Source: Sorangium cellulosum So ce56
Lineage (GTDB): Bacteria; Myxococcota_A; Polyangia; Polyangiales; Polyangiaceae
Reading direction: 5' to 3'
NCBI RefSeq assembly: GCF_000067165.1
Contig: NC_010162.1
Span: 10,714,501 to 10,778,500 of the forward strand
Length of the DNA: 64,000 nucleotides
Part shown: positions 17,538 through 25,577 of the stretch, piece after piece
How the letters are laid out: the number at the start of each line of letters is the position of its first letter
Position numbering within the stretch: the stretch's first letter is position 1
Program-made: the position numbers and the translations under genes
Notes under the pieces: generated by a model
Seen by the model: the letters and a program-made list of their open reading frames with translations, nothing else
What the model was told of the DNA's origin: nothing
Databases searched by the model: none

Positions 17538-18266
17538 ATGGCGGAACAGCAGCGTCAGCCGACAGGCCAGGACGTGTCCGTGAGCAAGTCGCAGCAAGGC
17601 AAGCCCGGCAGCCAGGCGACAGGTCAGACCCCTTCCCAGGGGGCCGGCGGTCAGTCCACCGGGCTGCAGCGTCAGCAGGGCGGCGGCCAGATGGGGCGGT
17701 ACGCCGCGGCAGGCGGCGTCTTCAACCCGTTCGCGATGATGAGCCGGATGATGGAGGACATGGATCGCATGTTCGACGACTTCGGCTTCGGAGGGTTGCT
17801 CTCGCCGTTCAGGCAGGGCCGCGCGATGGGTGAGCCTGGTGGCGGCCGGGGTCTCTCGTCCCTCGGGGGCGGCCTCTGGTCGCCGCGCATCGAGCTGGGC
17901 GAGCGCAACGGTCAGCTCGTGGTCAAGGCCGATCTCCCCGGCGTCACCAAGGACGACATCCGGGTGGAGCTCCGCGACGACACCCTGATCATCGAGGGCG
18001 AGCGCCGGCAGGAGCAGCAGGAGCAGCGCGAGGGGGTGAGCTACACCGAGCGCAGCTACGGGTCGTTCACGCGCGCCATCCCGCTGCCCGAGGGCGTGCA
18101 GGCCGACGACGTGGACGCGAGGTTCGAGAACGGCGTCCTCGAGGTCTGTCTGAAGCTGCCGCAGCAGCAGCAGCGCGGCCGCTCGGTCGAGATCAAGAGC
18201 GGCGGGCCCTCGCAGGGGACGAGCGCTGGCGGCGGCCAGATGTCCGAGAAGAACCGGCCCAGCTAG
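17538..18266 (+). CDS. Hsp20/alpha-crystallin small heat-shock protein
   Basis: A strong AGAGGAGG ribosome-binding site fixes the start at 17538. The first ~60 residues are a Gln/Gly/Ser-rich disordered tail, longer than usual. Next come an amphipathic FNPFAMMSRMMEDMDRMFDDFGF segment and the alpha-crystallin domain (~118-215): PRIELGERNGQLVVKADLPG, LIIEGER, SYGSFTRAIPLPEGV, and the A-x-x-x-NGVLEV signature. The C-terminus is another disordered tail. It is an ATP-independent holdase. The gene is followed by a very strong terminator and looks monocistronic. Confidence 0.95.
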   Translation: MAEQQRQPTGQDVSVSKSQQGKPGSQATGQTPSQGAGGQSTGLQRQQGGGQMGRYAAAGGVFNPFAMMSRMMEDMDRMFDDFGFGGLLSPFRQGRAMGEPGGGRGLSSLGGGLWSPRIELGERNGQLVVKADLPGVTKDDIRVELRDDTLIIEGERRQEQQEQREGVSYTERSYGSFTRAIPLPEGVQADDVDARFENGVLEVCLKLPQQQQRGRSVEIKSGGPSQGTSAGGGQMSEKNRPS

Positions 18267-18281
18267 CCGATCTCGGCCTGA

Positions 18282-18321
18282 GCACCACCGGGGCGGCGGC
18301 GCGCCGTCGCCCCGGTGGTGC
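18282..18321 (+). terminator. Strong hairpin terminator after hsp20
   Basis: Arms at 18282-18295 and 18308-18321 pair perfectly over 14 bp, and the loop can zip further. It starts 15 bases after the hsp20 stop. No U-tract follows. Confidence 0.75.
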
Positions 18322-18384
18322 CTGGCGGAGGGTGTCAATCGTCAACCGAGCGCGCCCCCCAGGCGCGCGACCCGGCAGTGCCGC

Positions 18385-19377
18385 TCAAAGCGTGCCGCCT
18401 CCGGGCGCCGCCTCGCGCCCTCCGAGGATCGCGAGCTCGGTCTCGATCCACCGGTCGAGCTCGCCCTGCAGGCTGAACAGCGCCAGATCGAACTCCCGCC
18501 CGTTGATGACGATGAACGGCGTCCCCGAGAGCCCGGCGCGGTCGGCCTCGGCCTTGTCGCGCGCGACCACCCGGGCGGCGGGCTCGCCCGCCATGTCGGC
18601 GCGGAACCGGGCCATGTCGAGGCCGACCTTCTGCGCGTAGCCGAGCAGGTCCTTCTCCTCGAGCCGCTGCTGGTTCTCGAACAGGAGGCGCTCCATCGGC
18701 CAGTAGCGGCCCTGGCGGTGCGCCGCGATGGCCGCGCGCGCCGCGGCGTCGGCGTGCGGGTGCGATCGCAGCGGATACACCTTGTGGATCAGCCTGACGT
18801 GGGGCGCGTGGCGCTCGACCACCTCGTCGAGGTGCGGGACCGCGCGCCCGCAGGAAGGACACTCGAAGTCCGACCACACGACGATCTGGATCGACGCGCG
18901 CTCCGGCCCGCGAGAGGGCGAGTCGGCGAGGTCGATCTGCTTCACGTTCGGACCGAACCTCACGCCGTACGCGGCCTGCGCCTCCGCGCCGCTCGCGCCG
19001 CCGCGGATCTTGTCGGCGAGGAGCTGCGCGGCCGGCGCGCAGGCCGCGCAGGCGCGCGACTCGCGGACGCACTGCGCGAGCGACACCGCCTGTTCGGGGC
19101 ACGGCGCGTAGAGCTGCGAGACGAGCTGCCACCAGGTATCGCGCTCGCGGCGGACGAGCTCGGCCGTGTCCACGCCGGGCAGCTCTTCCGGCGCGCCGCC
19201 GGGCGCGTCGAGCAGCGGCGCGCCGGAGGAGCTGCCCGGAGGCCCGGGGAGCGGGACCGCGGGGGAATCGGCGAACTGGGGTTCCTGCCGCTCCGCGCCG
19301 CCGCAACCCGGGAGCGCGGCGAGCGCGAGGAGCGCGGCGAGCGCGGGCCGTCGTGCACCTGATCTCGGAATGAACAC
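18385..19377 (-). CDS. DsbA-like thioredoxin-fold lipoprotein
   Basis: A 330-residue protein with a lipoprotein signal (lipobox LPGC at about residue 25) and a Pro/Gly-rich linker. A helical region with four Cys (APCPEQ, LAQC, SRACAAC) is followed by a Thioredoxin_4/DsbA-type domain from about residue 160: VVWSDFECPSCGRAVPHL with a CPSC redox site, and a cis-Pro loop LSGTPFIVING. The likely role is disulphide formation, isomerisation or reduction on envelope proteins. The CPSC dipeptide differs from the DsbA CPHC. The gene is divergent from the Cys-rich lipoprotein at 19679, a possible client (inference). Confidence 0.9.
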   Translation of the reverse strand: MFIPRSGARRPALAALLALAALPGCGGAERQEPQFADSPAVPLPGPPGSSSGAPLLDAPGGAPEELPGVDTAELVRRERDTWWQLVSQLYAPCPEQAVSLAQCVRESRACAACAPAAQLLADKIRGGASGAEAQAAYGVRFGPNVKQIDLADSPSRGPERASIQIVVWSDFECPSCGRAVPHLDEVVERHAPHVRLIHKVYPLRSHPHADAAARAAIAAHRQGRYWPMERLLFENQQRLEEKDLLGYAQKVGLDMARFRADMAGEPAARVVARDKAEADRAGLSGTPFIVINGREFDLALFSLQGELDRWIETELAILGGREAAPGGGTL

Positions 19378-19678
19378 GCGCGGATGCTACACCCCTGCCG
19401 CGGCCGGGCCAGGCCGAAGCGCCGCCCGAGGCGCGCGGCCGGCGCCGCGGCTCCTCAGAAGACGCCGCCGAGACCGAAGGTGGCGCGGCCGGGCGCGAGG
19501 GCGACGTGCGGCGCGCGCCGTCAGACCCGGCGGCCCTCGTTCCGCCCGCGGGCGTCGAGCGATGTGCGTGCGACAACTTGCCACATGTTCCGCGCGCCAC
19601 AGCCGTGGCTATACGTCCCGCGCCGGACGACCGGCAGGCGCGCGCGCAGCGCGGCCCTTCGGAGACAGGACGACTCCC
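19378..19678. other. Divergent intergenic region
   Basis: About 300 bases between two divergently read lipoprotein genes. They must hold both promoters; I see no clear consensus box or conserved RNA. Confidence 0.5.
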
Positions 19679-20665
19679 ATGAAGACATCGCCGGGATCCA
19701 CGTTGTTCGCGCTGGCGCTCGCCAGCTTCGCCGCCTTCGCGCCCGCGTGCGGCGACGACGAAGGCGTATCACCCGTGGACACCGAGCCCCCCGCCGGGAC
19801 CGGCGGCGCAGGCGGCGACGAGCCCGTCGGGACAGGCGGCTCCGGCGCGACGGGCGCGGGTGGCCAGCCCGTGGACGACGAGGACAGCGACCACGACAGG
19901 GACGGCTTGACCCCGCGCGCGGGCGACTGCGACGACTTCAACAACACCGTCCATCCCGGCGCCGAGGACCGGAATTTCGATGCCATCGACTCGGACTGCG
20001 ACGGGGCCGACGCGCCGGCCAAGACGCTGGTGTGGAGCGCTGCCGCGCAGCCCGATCAGCCCGATCAGGTCGACGCGCTGGCCCTCATGGACGCGGACGG
20101 CGACGGGCAGATCTCCCTCGACGAGTTCTCCGCGAGGTGCGCCGAGTCCGCCATGCTGGTGGGCACCGCGCGCCCCGGCGTGGTCCAGGTCCACGCGGTC
20201 TGCGGCGGCACGAACAGCTGCCGCGGCATGGTCTATCAGACATGGAACGAGATTTATGAGCACGCCTGCCGCGCCGTGAACAGCTGCGCGGGCTGGAGCT
20301 GCGTCGAGACCGCCGAGGACCAGGAGCGAGACGGGCCCGCCGCGTTCGCAGGCGCGAGGTGCAACCACTGCCACGCCGGCGCGGAAGGCAAGTTCAACGT
20401 GCAGGTGCCGCCCGGCGAGGACGTGAGCGCCTTCATCGCCGATTTCTGGGAACGTCGCTCGGACGCGTACCTGCAATCCGTCATCGCGTTCGGGATCCAG
20501 GGCGCCACCGCCGAGGGCCAGGCCTACTCGAACATGCCTGGCTCCTATCGCCTGCTCTCGCGCGCCGAGATAAACCGGCTGATCGCCCACCTGCGCACCC
20601 TGACGCCCGAAGGCGAGAGCTTCGAGCAGCTGCCGCCGGCAGACCCGATCGACCCGGGCAACTAG
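19679..20665 (+). CDS. Cys-rich lipoprotein with MopE-like Asp motif, EF-hand and CxxCH
   Basis: A 328-residue lipoprotein (lipobox PAC at ~21) with a Gly-rich linker. Residues ~65-105 carry the MopE-type metal-binding pattern (DxDxDGLTPRAGDCDD...DSDCDG). An EF-hand loop follows (DADGDGQISLDEF, ~138-150). The rest has many cysteines: SCRGM, HACRA, NSCAGWSC, and one CNHCH site in the C-terminal third with downstream Met residues, suggesting a monohaem cytochrome-c-like or metal-bound domain. Six bases downstream begins a DUF692 enzyme gene. DUF692 (MNIO) enzymes modify Cys residues in substrates encoded just upstream, so this protein is a candidate substrate or electron partner (inference). 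Confidence 0.8.
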   Translation: MKTSPGSTLFALALASFAAFAPACGDDEGVSPVDTEPPAGTGGAGGDEPVGTGGSGATGAGGQPVDDEDSDHDRDGLTPRAGDCDDFNNTVHPGAEDRNFDAIDSDCDGADAPAKTLVWSAAAQPDQPDQVDALALMDADGDGQISLDEFSARCAESAMLVGTARPGVVQVHAVCGGTNSCRGMVYQTWNEIYEHACRAVNSCAGWSCVETAEDQERDGPAAFAGARCNHCHAGAEGKFNVQVPPGEDVSAFIADFWERRSDAYLQSVIAFGIQGATAEGQAYSNMPGSYRLLSRAEINRLIAHLRTLTPEGESFEQLPPADPIDPGN

Positions 20666-20671
20666 CCGGCG

Positions 20672-21532
20672 ATGGGCGCGCCGAGAGACCCTGCCGGCGG
20701 CCTCGCGAGCGGAGCGCGGGCCCCCTCGCGAGACGCGCTCGGCCTCGGGCTGCGCCCGCCGCACTACGAGGCGATCGAGCGGACCAGGCCCGAGCTCGGC
20801 TTCTTCGAGATCATCGCGGAGAACTACCTCGGCGCGTCTCCCCTGCCCCGGGAGCGGCTCCGGCGCATCGCCGAGCGGACTCCGATCGTCGCCCACGGCG
20901 TCTCCGTCAACCTGCTGGGCGAGGCCCCCCTCGATCGCGATTACCTGTCCCGCCTCAGGGATCTGATCCAGGAGCTCCGCATCCCCTATTTCACGGATCA
21001 CCTCTGCTGGACGGCGTTCGAGGGCGTCACGCACCACGACCTCCTGCCGGCGCCCTACGATCCGGAGCTCATCCCCTACGCCGCGGGCCGGGCGTTCGAG
21101 GTCCAGGAGGCGCTCGGCGTCCCGTTCGGGATCGAAAACCTGTCTTCCTATGTCGCCTGGGAGCGCGACGTGTTGCCTGAGTGGGAGTTCTACCGCCGCG
21201 TGGTGGAGGAGTCCGGCTGCTGGGCCATGCTGGATCTCAACAACGTGTTCGTCTCCAGCGACAATCACGGGTTCGATCCGCGCGAGTACCTCGACAGCGT
21301 GCCATGGCACCGGGTCCTGCAGGTCCACCTGGCGGGCCACCAGACATTGCCCTCCGGCTTGCGGCACGACACGCACGATCGCCCGGTGTGCGACGAGGTA
21401 TGGTCTCTTTACGAAGACGCATGGCGCCGGGGCGGTCCTTTCCCGACGCTCCTCGAGTGGGACGCGGAGATCCCGCCCTTGCACGTGGCGCTCGCCGAGC
21501 TCGGCAAGGCGCGGCGGGTGCGGCCTTCATGA
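20672..21532 (+). CDS. DUF692 family multinuclear non-haem iron oxidative enzyme (MNIO; BufB/MbnB-like)
   Basis: A 286-residue TIM-barrel of the DUF692/UPF0276 family. The metal-ligand motifs appear in order: GFFEIIAEN (~44-52), PIVAHGVS (~71-78), YFTDHL (~108-113), FGIENLSSY (~153-161), WAMLDLNNV (~185-193), VHLAGH (~223-228), HDTHD (~237-241) and LLEWDAEIP (~261-269). Family members (MbnB, BufB, TglH, ChrH) use two or three iron ions and O2 to modify Cys residues in ribosomally made peptides. Start and stop are tightly spaced with both neighbours, so this is an operon. Confidence 0.93.
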   Translation: MGAPRDPAGGLASGARAPSRDALGLGLRPPHYEAIERTRPELGFFEIIAENYLGASPLPRERLRRIAERTPIVAHGVSVNLLGEAPLDRDYLSRLRDLIQELRIPYFTDHLCWTAFEGVTHHDLLPAPYDPELIPYAAGRAFEVQEALGVPFGIENLSSYVAWERDVLPEWEFYRRVVEESGCWAMLDLNNVFVSSDNHGFDPREYLDSVPWHRVLQVHLAGHQTLPSGLRHDTHDRPVCDEVWSLYEDAWRRGGPFPTLLEWDAEIPPLHVALAELGKARRVRPS

Positions 21533-22467
21533 GCCCGAGGGGCGGGGCTCCTCCGGGCTGGCTGCGAGAGCTCCAGCGCGACTTCACCGCCGTCCTCCGC
21601 GCGCCGCTCGACTCGAGCGCGGGCCGCTTCCGGGAGCGGCAGGAGCGGTATCCCGCGGGGCTCGTGGCGCAGGTGAAGGGCGGCCTCGGGGGCCTCGCGC
21701 CCGCGGAGCGGCTCGCTGTCTATCACCGCCAGTACTGGATGCGCCTGTTCACCGCCCTGCAGACGAGCTTCCCGCGCGTGTCGCGGGCGATCGGCTGCTG
21801 GCACTTCAATCACCTGGCCGCGCTGCACCTCGAGGCGCGCCCGCCCCGTCACTTCGACATCGACGAGAGCACGCGCGGGTTCGCCGAGCGGCTCCGCGGC
21901 GCGCTGCGCGGCCCTGACGGCGCGCGCCTCGATCGCCCGCCGGGGCGCCCGGCGCGCGGGCACGACGACGCGTGGCGCCGGCGGATCGAGCTCTCCAGGG
22001 CGCCGCTCGCGATGGTCCGCCAGGCGCTGCGCATGGACGAGGCGGAGCGGCGCGCCTGCGAGTCGCCGTTCGAGGGCCTCTGGCGGCCGACGCCGGAGGA
22101 GCTCGCCACGCTGGCCGAGGCGCGGCTGCGCTTCGCTGTGTCCTTCACGCTCACCCACGAGGACTGGGACCTCGCGCGCTTCTCGCGGCTCGCGGGAGGC
22201 GATCCGGGAGAGGGCCCCCTCGACGCGAGGCGTCGCCACGCGTCGACCCGCGCGTGGGTCTTCGCCCGGAGCGCCGCCGGCACGACCACGACCTCGGTGG
22301 ATCCGCTGTTCGCCCGCCTGCTCGAGCGCTGCCGGGAGCTGCCGTTCGGGCAGGCCCTTGCCGCCGTCGAGCAGGGCTGCACGGCGGCGGAGGCAGCGCA
22401 GCTGCACGCCAATCTGCAGGGCTGGATCGCGCTCGCCCTCTCGAACGGCTGGTGGACGGGCCTCTAG
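21529..22467 (+). CDS. DUF2063 partner protein (BufC-like) of the DUF692 enzyme
   Basis: A 312-residue protein whose ATG overlaps the DUF692 stop (ATGA). The N-terminal ~110 residues match DUF2063: an LQRDF start, then AERLAVYHRQYWMRLFTALQ and FPRVSRAIG, with HFD following. The family serves as a substrate-recruiting partner for DUF692 enzymes. The C-terminal half contains a diverged helical-bundle domain. Its stop codon overlaps the stop of the convergent XRE gene (shared CTAG at 22464-22467). Confidence 0.9.
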   Translation: MSPRGGAPPGWLRELQRDFTAVLRAPLDSSAGRFRERQERYPAGLVAQVKGGLGGLAPAERLAVYHRQYWMRLFTALQTSFPRVSRAIGCWHFNHLAALHLEARPPRHFDIDESTRGFAERLRGALRGPDGARLDRPPGRPARGHDDAWRRRIELSRAPLAMVRQALRMDEAERRACESPFEGLWRPTPEELATLAEARLRFAVSFTLTHEDWDLARFSRLAGGDPGEGPLDARRRHASTRAWVFARSAAGTTTTSVDPLFARLLERCRELPFGQALAAVEQGCTAAEAAQLHANLQGWIALALSNGWWTGL

Positions 22468-23081
22468 GCGGCCGCGCTCCTGCGGCCGGCTGCGCCGTTT
22501 CCCCCGTCGTTGAGCTTCGCTTCGTGCTTTGCGACCCACTTGCGGAGCCGCTGCGACAGAGGCGACCGCCCGTTTTCGTAGTTGGCGACCGAGCTGCGCG
22601 CGAGGCCGAGCTTTTCGCCGAGCTCGGCCTGCGAGAGCCCGAGCTTCTCGCGAAGCACCTTCAGCGTCGTCGAGTCCGCCGCCGCTTGCGTGCGCGCCGG
22701 TGCGCTCGGACGGGTGGGTGGCACGGCCTCGACCGCGCGCCCGGCCCGCTGTGTGCGCTCGGCCGCCGCCGGCTGCGACTCGGCGCGGGGAGCTTCCGGA
22801 GCGGTGCGCCGCGCGACCGGCGCTCGGACGCTGTTCGTGCTCCCCGCGAGCTTCTCGCCGCAAAACGGGCAGTAGTCGAACGCGAGGACCTTGCCCGAGT
22901 CGGTGCGGAACTCGACTCCCTGGATCGACGCGGGAATCCCCTGCGCGCGGCGCTCTTCGCTCGCCCACCCGTACACGAGCGTGAGCCCGCGCTCCTCTTG
23001 ATTCACCGGTAGCCCGGTCTGACTCATCCGAAGGCAGACCGTCCTGCCGTCGCGCGTGCACTGTCGTCCGATCATGGGCAT
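22464..23081 (-). CDS. XRE-family regulator with N-terminal Cys-containing domain
   Basis: The start is set by GAGGAG six bases before an ATG at 23081; two further ATGs lie just upstream. The N-terminal ~85 residues hold scattered Cys and end in DYCPFCGEKL, a zinc-knuckle-like pair. A disordered Ala/Pro/Arg linker follows, then a Cro/C1-type HTH (residues ~142-180, KLGLSQAELGEKLGLARSSVANYENGRSPL). It converges on the DUF692 operon with overlapping stops. Two 40-bp promoter-like repeats lie upstream. Confidence 0.85.
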   Translation of the reverse strand: MPMIGRQCTRDGRTVCLRMSQTGLPVNQEERGLTLVYGWASEERRAQGIPASIQGVEFRTDSGKVLAFDYCPFCGEKLAGSTNSVRAPVARRTAPEAPRAESQPAAAERTQRAGRAVEAVPPTRPSAPARTQAAADSTTLKVLREKLGLSQAELGEKLGLARSSVANYENGRSPLSQRLRKWVAKHEAKLNDGGNGAAGRRSAAA

Positions 23082-23120
23082 CGTCATCTCCTCTTTTCCG
23101 TGCGGGCGCAGGCGTACCCG

Positions 23121-23210
23121 GTCGAACTTTTGCGCAGTACTGCTCACCTGTCAAGGTGGACACACGCCAGGTCGAACTTTTGCGGGATACTGTGCATTTG
23201 TCAAGGCAGA
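23121..23210 (-). promoter_or_regulatory. Duplicated 40-bp promoter-like element upstream of XRE gene
   Basis: Two imperfect direct repeats, 23121-23160 and 23171-23210 (period 50 bp), begin with the same GTCGAACTTTTGCG. Read on the minus strand, each contains a consensus -35 TTGACA (complement of 23149-23154 and 23199-23204). In each, AAAAGT sits exactly 17 bp further on as a weak -10. Both point toward the XRE gene 40-90 bp away. Tandem promoters or a regulator's direct-repeat operator would both fit. Confidence 0.5.
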
Positions 23211-23382
23211 ACAGCGGGAAGCCTGGGCGTGGAAGAGGCGATGATGTAGGGATCGCCCACGAGCTCGTCCTCGTCCTCGTCCTTTTCATTTTCGCTTGTT
23301 CACTTTTCATTTTCAGCTCCAGCGTGGAACCCACGCGTGGAGTGTCCACGTGCCGTCGCGTTCCTGGGGGAGCTTGCTGCCG

Positions 23383-24429
23383 ATGAGCCCCGTCAACGTT
23401 TACCACTGCCAGCGATGCATCGCGCCGCTGGAGGTTCCGCCGGGCAGCCGCACGATCGTGTGCCGTTACTGCGGAACACACAACGAGCTGCAGCGCGCAG
23501 TCTCGCCCGGCCCGTCCGGCGCCGCGCCTCGCCCCGCAGCGGCGCCGACACGCACGTCCGCGGCCATCCTCCTCGGGGTCGCCATCGCGATCGCCATGCT
23601 CGTGAGCATCGCCATGCTCGCCTCGCGGGGCGCACGGGTCCCCAAACCGTTCCGCGGCCCGCTCGAGCTCGAGTGGTCGAACGAGCGGAAATTCGTCGTC
23701 AAGTCCGACGATGCGCTCCACGGCGACGTCGCCATCTTCGAGGGCACTTACCAGATCACCTTCCACGGCTTCCCGGAAGGCACCCGGTGGAAGGTCGGGG
23801 AGAAGAGCGGGCGTATCGAGAGCGCTATCTATGACATCATCAAGCTCGACAATGTCGAGGGCCAGCTCGGGAGAGTTCCAGTCGCCAGGTACCGCGATAC
23901 CCTGCTAGGGCCCAAGGCGAAGCTCGAGATCGAGCTCCCCTCCGGACAGGCAGCTTCCATCGAGCTGCGCCAGGTCGACGCCGCCATGTCCGTCCTGTCG
24001 GTGCTCGATCGGGTCAAGAATGGTCCGGTCCTCTTCGAAGGCGAGCCGAAGCAGGAGAACGATCTGAGCAGCGTGCTCCTCCTCGAGACGGCTTCCATGA
24101 AGCTCTTCGGCCAGGCGGTCCTGCTGCAAGACGTCGATCTGGTGGCCATCACGCGCCGGCTCCCGGAGATCAAGGGCCGAAAGACGTGCACCGGGTACAA
24201 GGACCGCGGGGGCGAGCCGCTCGCCGACCTGACGATCCGGTTCAAGGAGACCGAGGCCACCGTGCTCGATAGGCGGACCGGGGCCGTCGTGCAGAAGAAG
24301 GTCTTTCCGCCGGATGAAGAGTGCCCGATGTTCAGATTTTCGATCGGCGACGATCGCGAGCGAGAGCAAGACAGCTACCCGCCGACGCGGGACATCGAGT
24401 CATGGCTGAGCTCCTTGGTCCAGCGTTAG
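23383..24429 (+). CDS. Zinc-ribbon, single-TM protein of unknown function
   Basis: The start at ATG 23383 follows GGGGGAG. Residues 6-27 form a zinc ribbon (YHCQRC...IVCRYCGT). A Pro/Ala linker and one membrane helix (~66-86, ILLGVAIAIAMLVSIAML) lead to a ~260-residue outer domain beginning PFRGPLELEWSNERKFVVKSDD. This domain has a beta-rich look and is unknown to me. The last ten codons overlap the 3' end of the convergent AraC gene. The zinc-ribbon/TM layout resembles the two genes at the left edge, but the outer domain is not a propeller. Confidence 0.75.
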   Translation: MSPVNVYHCQRCIAPLEVPPGSRTIVCRYCGTHNELQRAVSPGPSGAAPRPAAAPTRTSAAILLGVAIAIAMLVSIAMLASRGARVPKPFRGPLELEWSNERKFVVKSDDALHGDVAIFEGTYQITFHGFPEGTRWKVGEKSGRIESAIYDIIKLDNVEGQLGRVPVARYRDTLLGPKAKLEIELPSGQAASIELRQVDAAMSVLSVLDRVKNGPVLFEGEPKQENDLSSVLLLETASMKLFGQAVLLQDVDLVAITRRLPEIKGRKTCTGYKDRGGEPLADLTIRFKETEATVLDRRTGAVVQKKVFPPDEECPMFRFSIGDDREREQDSYPPTRDIESWLSSLVQR

Positions 24430-25233
24430 CCGGCCGAGACGACGGGCCATGTACCGCGCCGGCGACGCGCCGAGCGCCTTGCGGAACATGGTGACGAAGC
24501 TGCTCGCGCTCTCGTAGCCGAGGTCGCTCGCGACGCTCTGCACGCTCGCTCCGCGCGAGAGCCGCTGGAGCGCCAGAACGATGTGGAGCTGCTGGCGCCA
24601 GCGACCGAAGCTGAGGCCGGTCTCCCGGACGAGCAGCCGGTTGAGGGTCCGCTCGCCGACGCCGATCCGGCGCGCCCACGAGCCCATCGTCGCGCCGTCG
24701 GCGGGGTTCTCCGCCATCGCATCGACCAGCTTTCGGAGGCGCGGGTCGGCCGGCATCGGCAGGCGATGTTTCTCGATCGTCGCCGCCGCCAGCTCGTCGA
24801 AAAGGACGGCCACGAGCCGCGCATCCGGCCCGTCGAGGTCGTACAGCGCGGGGCGCGCCGCGAGACGGACGAGCAGCTCGCGAAAGAGCGGCGTGACCGA
24901 GACGGCGCAGCACTCGGCCGGCAGGCTCGGAGCCACGTCCGGCTCCATGAAGACGCCGTAGCCCTCGAGCGGCGCGCGCCCTCGTATCTTGTGGAGCACT
25001 CCGGCGGGGATCCACAGCGCCGAGCGCGGCGGGACGATCCACAGCGCGTTCGACGCCTCGCACGTGACCTCACCGCGCTCGAGGAAGAACAGCTGTGACT
25101 CGCGATGGCTGTGGAACTCGCTCTCCAGCCCGCCGGTGAGCATGCTCAGGCCGACGGCGTTGGCGGGCCGCGCGAGCGTGCTTCGCCACTGGCCACGATC
25201 CTCGCGCGCGAAGCGACGCGAGAGCGACTCCAT
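24400..25233 (-). CDS. AraC-family transcriptional regulator with cupin sensor
   Basis: The N-terminal cupin (AraC_binding) includes FHSHRESQLFFLERGEV and IPAGVLHKI. The C-terminal double HTH runs from about residue 175 to 270 (GVGERTLNRLLVRETGLSFGRWRQQ and the second helix pair VQSVASDLGYESASSFVTMFRKALGASPARY). I chose the ATG at 25233, with a GAGG close by. The frame is open to an ATG at 25437 just downstream of a promoter-like TTGACC, so a 68-residue longer form is possible. Divergent from the PPOX gene, which it may control. Confidence 0.88.
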   Translation of the reverse strand: MESLSRRFAREDRGQWRSTLARPANAVGLSMLTGGLESEFHSHRESQLFFLERGEVTCEASNALWIVPPRSALWIPAGVLHKIRGRAPLEGYGVFMEPDVAPSLPAECCAVSVTPLFRELLVRLAARPALYDLDGPDARLVAVLFDELAAATIEKHRLPMPADPRLRKLVDAMAENPADGATMGSWARRIGVGERTLNRLLVRETGLSFGRWRQQLHIVLALQRLSRGASVQSVASDLGYESASSFVTMFRKALGASPARYMARRLGRLTLDQGAQP

Positions 25234-25577
25234 CGCCTCGGCCGCCGATGCGCGCGGCTCGTTCGCGATCTGGACGTCGCCATGAAAGGTCCAGTCGGGG
25301 GAGCCGATCGACGGCGACGCGGGCGGGGCCGACGAACCTCTCGTGGTGGAGCCGGCGGAGGGCGAGGCCGATGCCGTCGCCGGCGATGCCGTTGATGCCA
25401 CGGGCGACGCGGGACGCCTCCTTCGCTTCGAACCCATGGCCGGATTGCAAAACAAAATGTCCTCATTTCGGAATGCGGTCAAGTTCACCGGCTGCGATGG
25501 TTCCTCTGCGCGCTCCGGCGGCCGTGCCGGAGCCCGCGAGACCGCTCTTCGGCGGACAGGAACGCGGAGGCTCTTCG
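25234..25577. promoter_or_regulatory. Divergent promoter region AraC / PPOX
   Basis: An A+T-rich patch at about 25445-25485 interrupts the G+C-rich sequence. On the minus strand TTGACC (complement of 25477-25482) is followed 17 bp later by CATTTT, a plausible promoter for the AraC gene. On the plus strand GGAGG at 25566-25570 is the PPOX ribosome-binding site. Confidence 0.4.
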
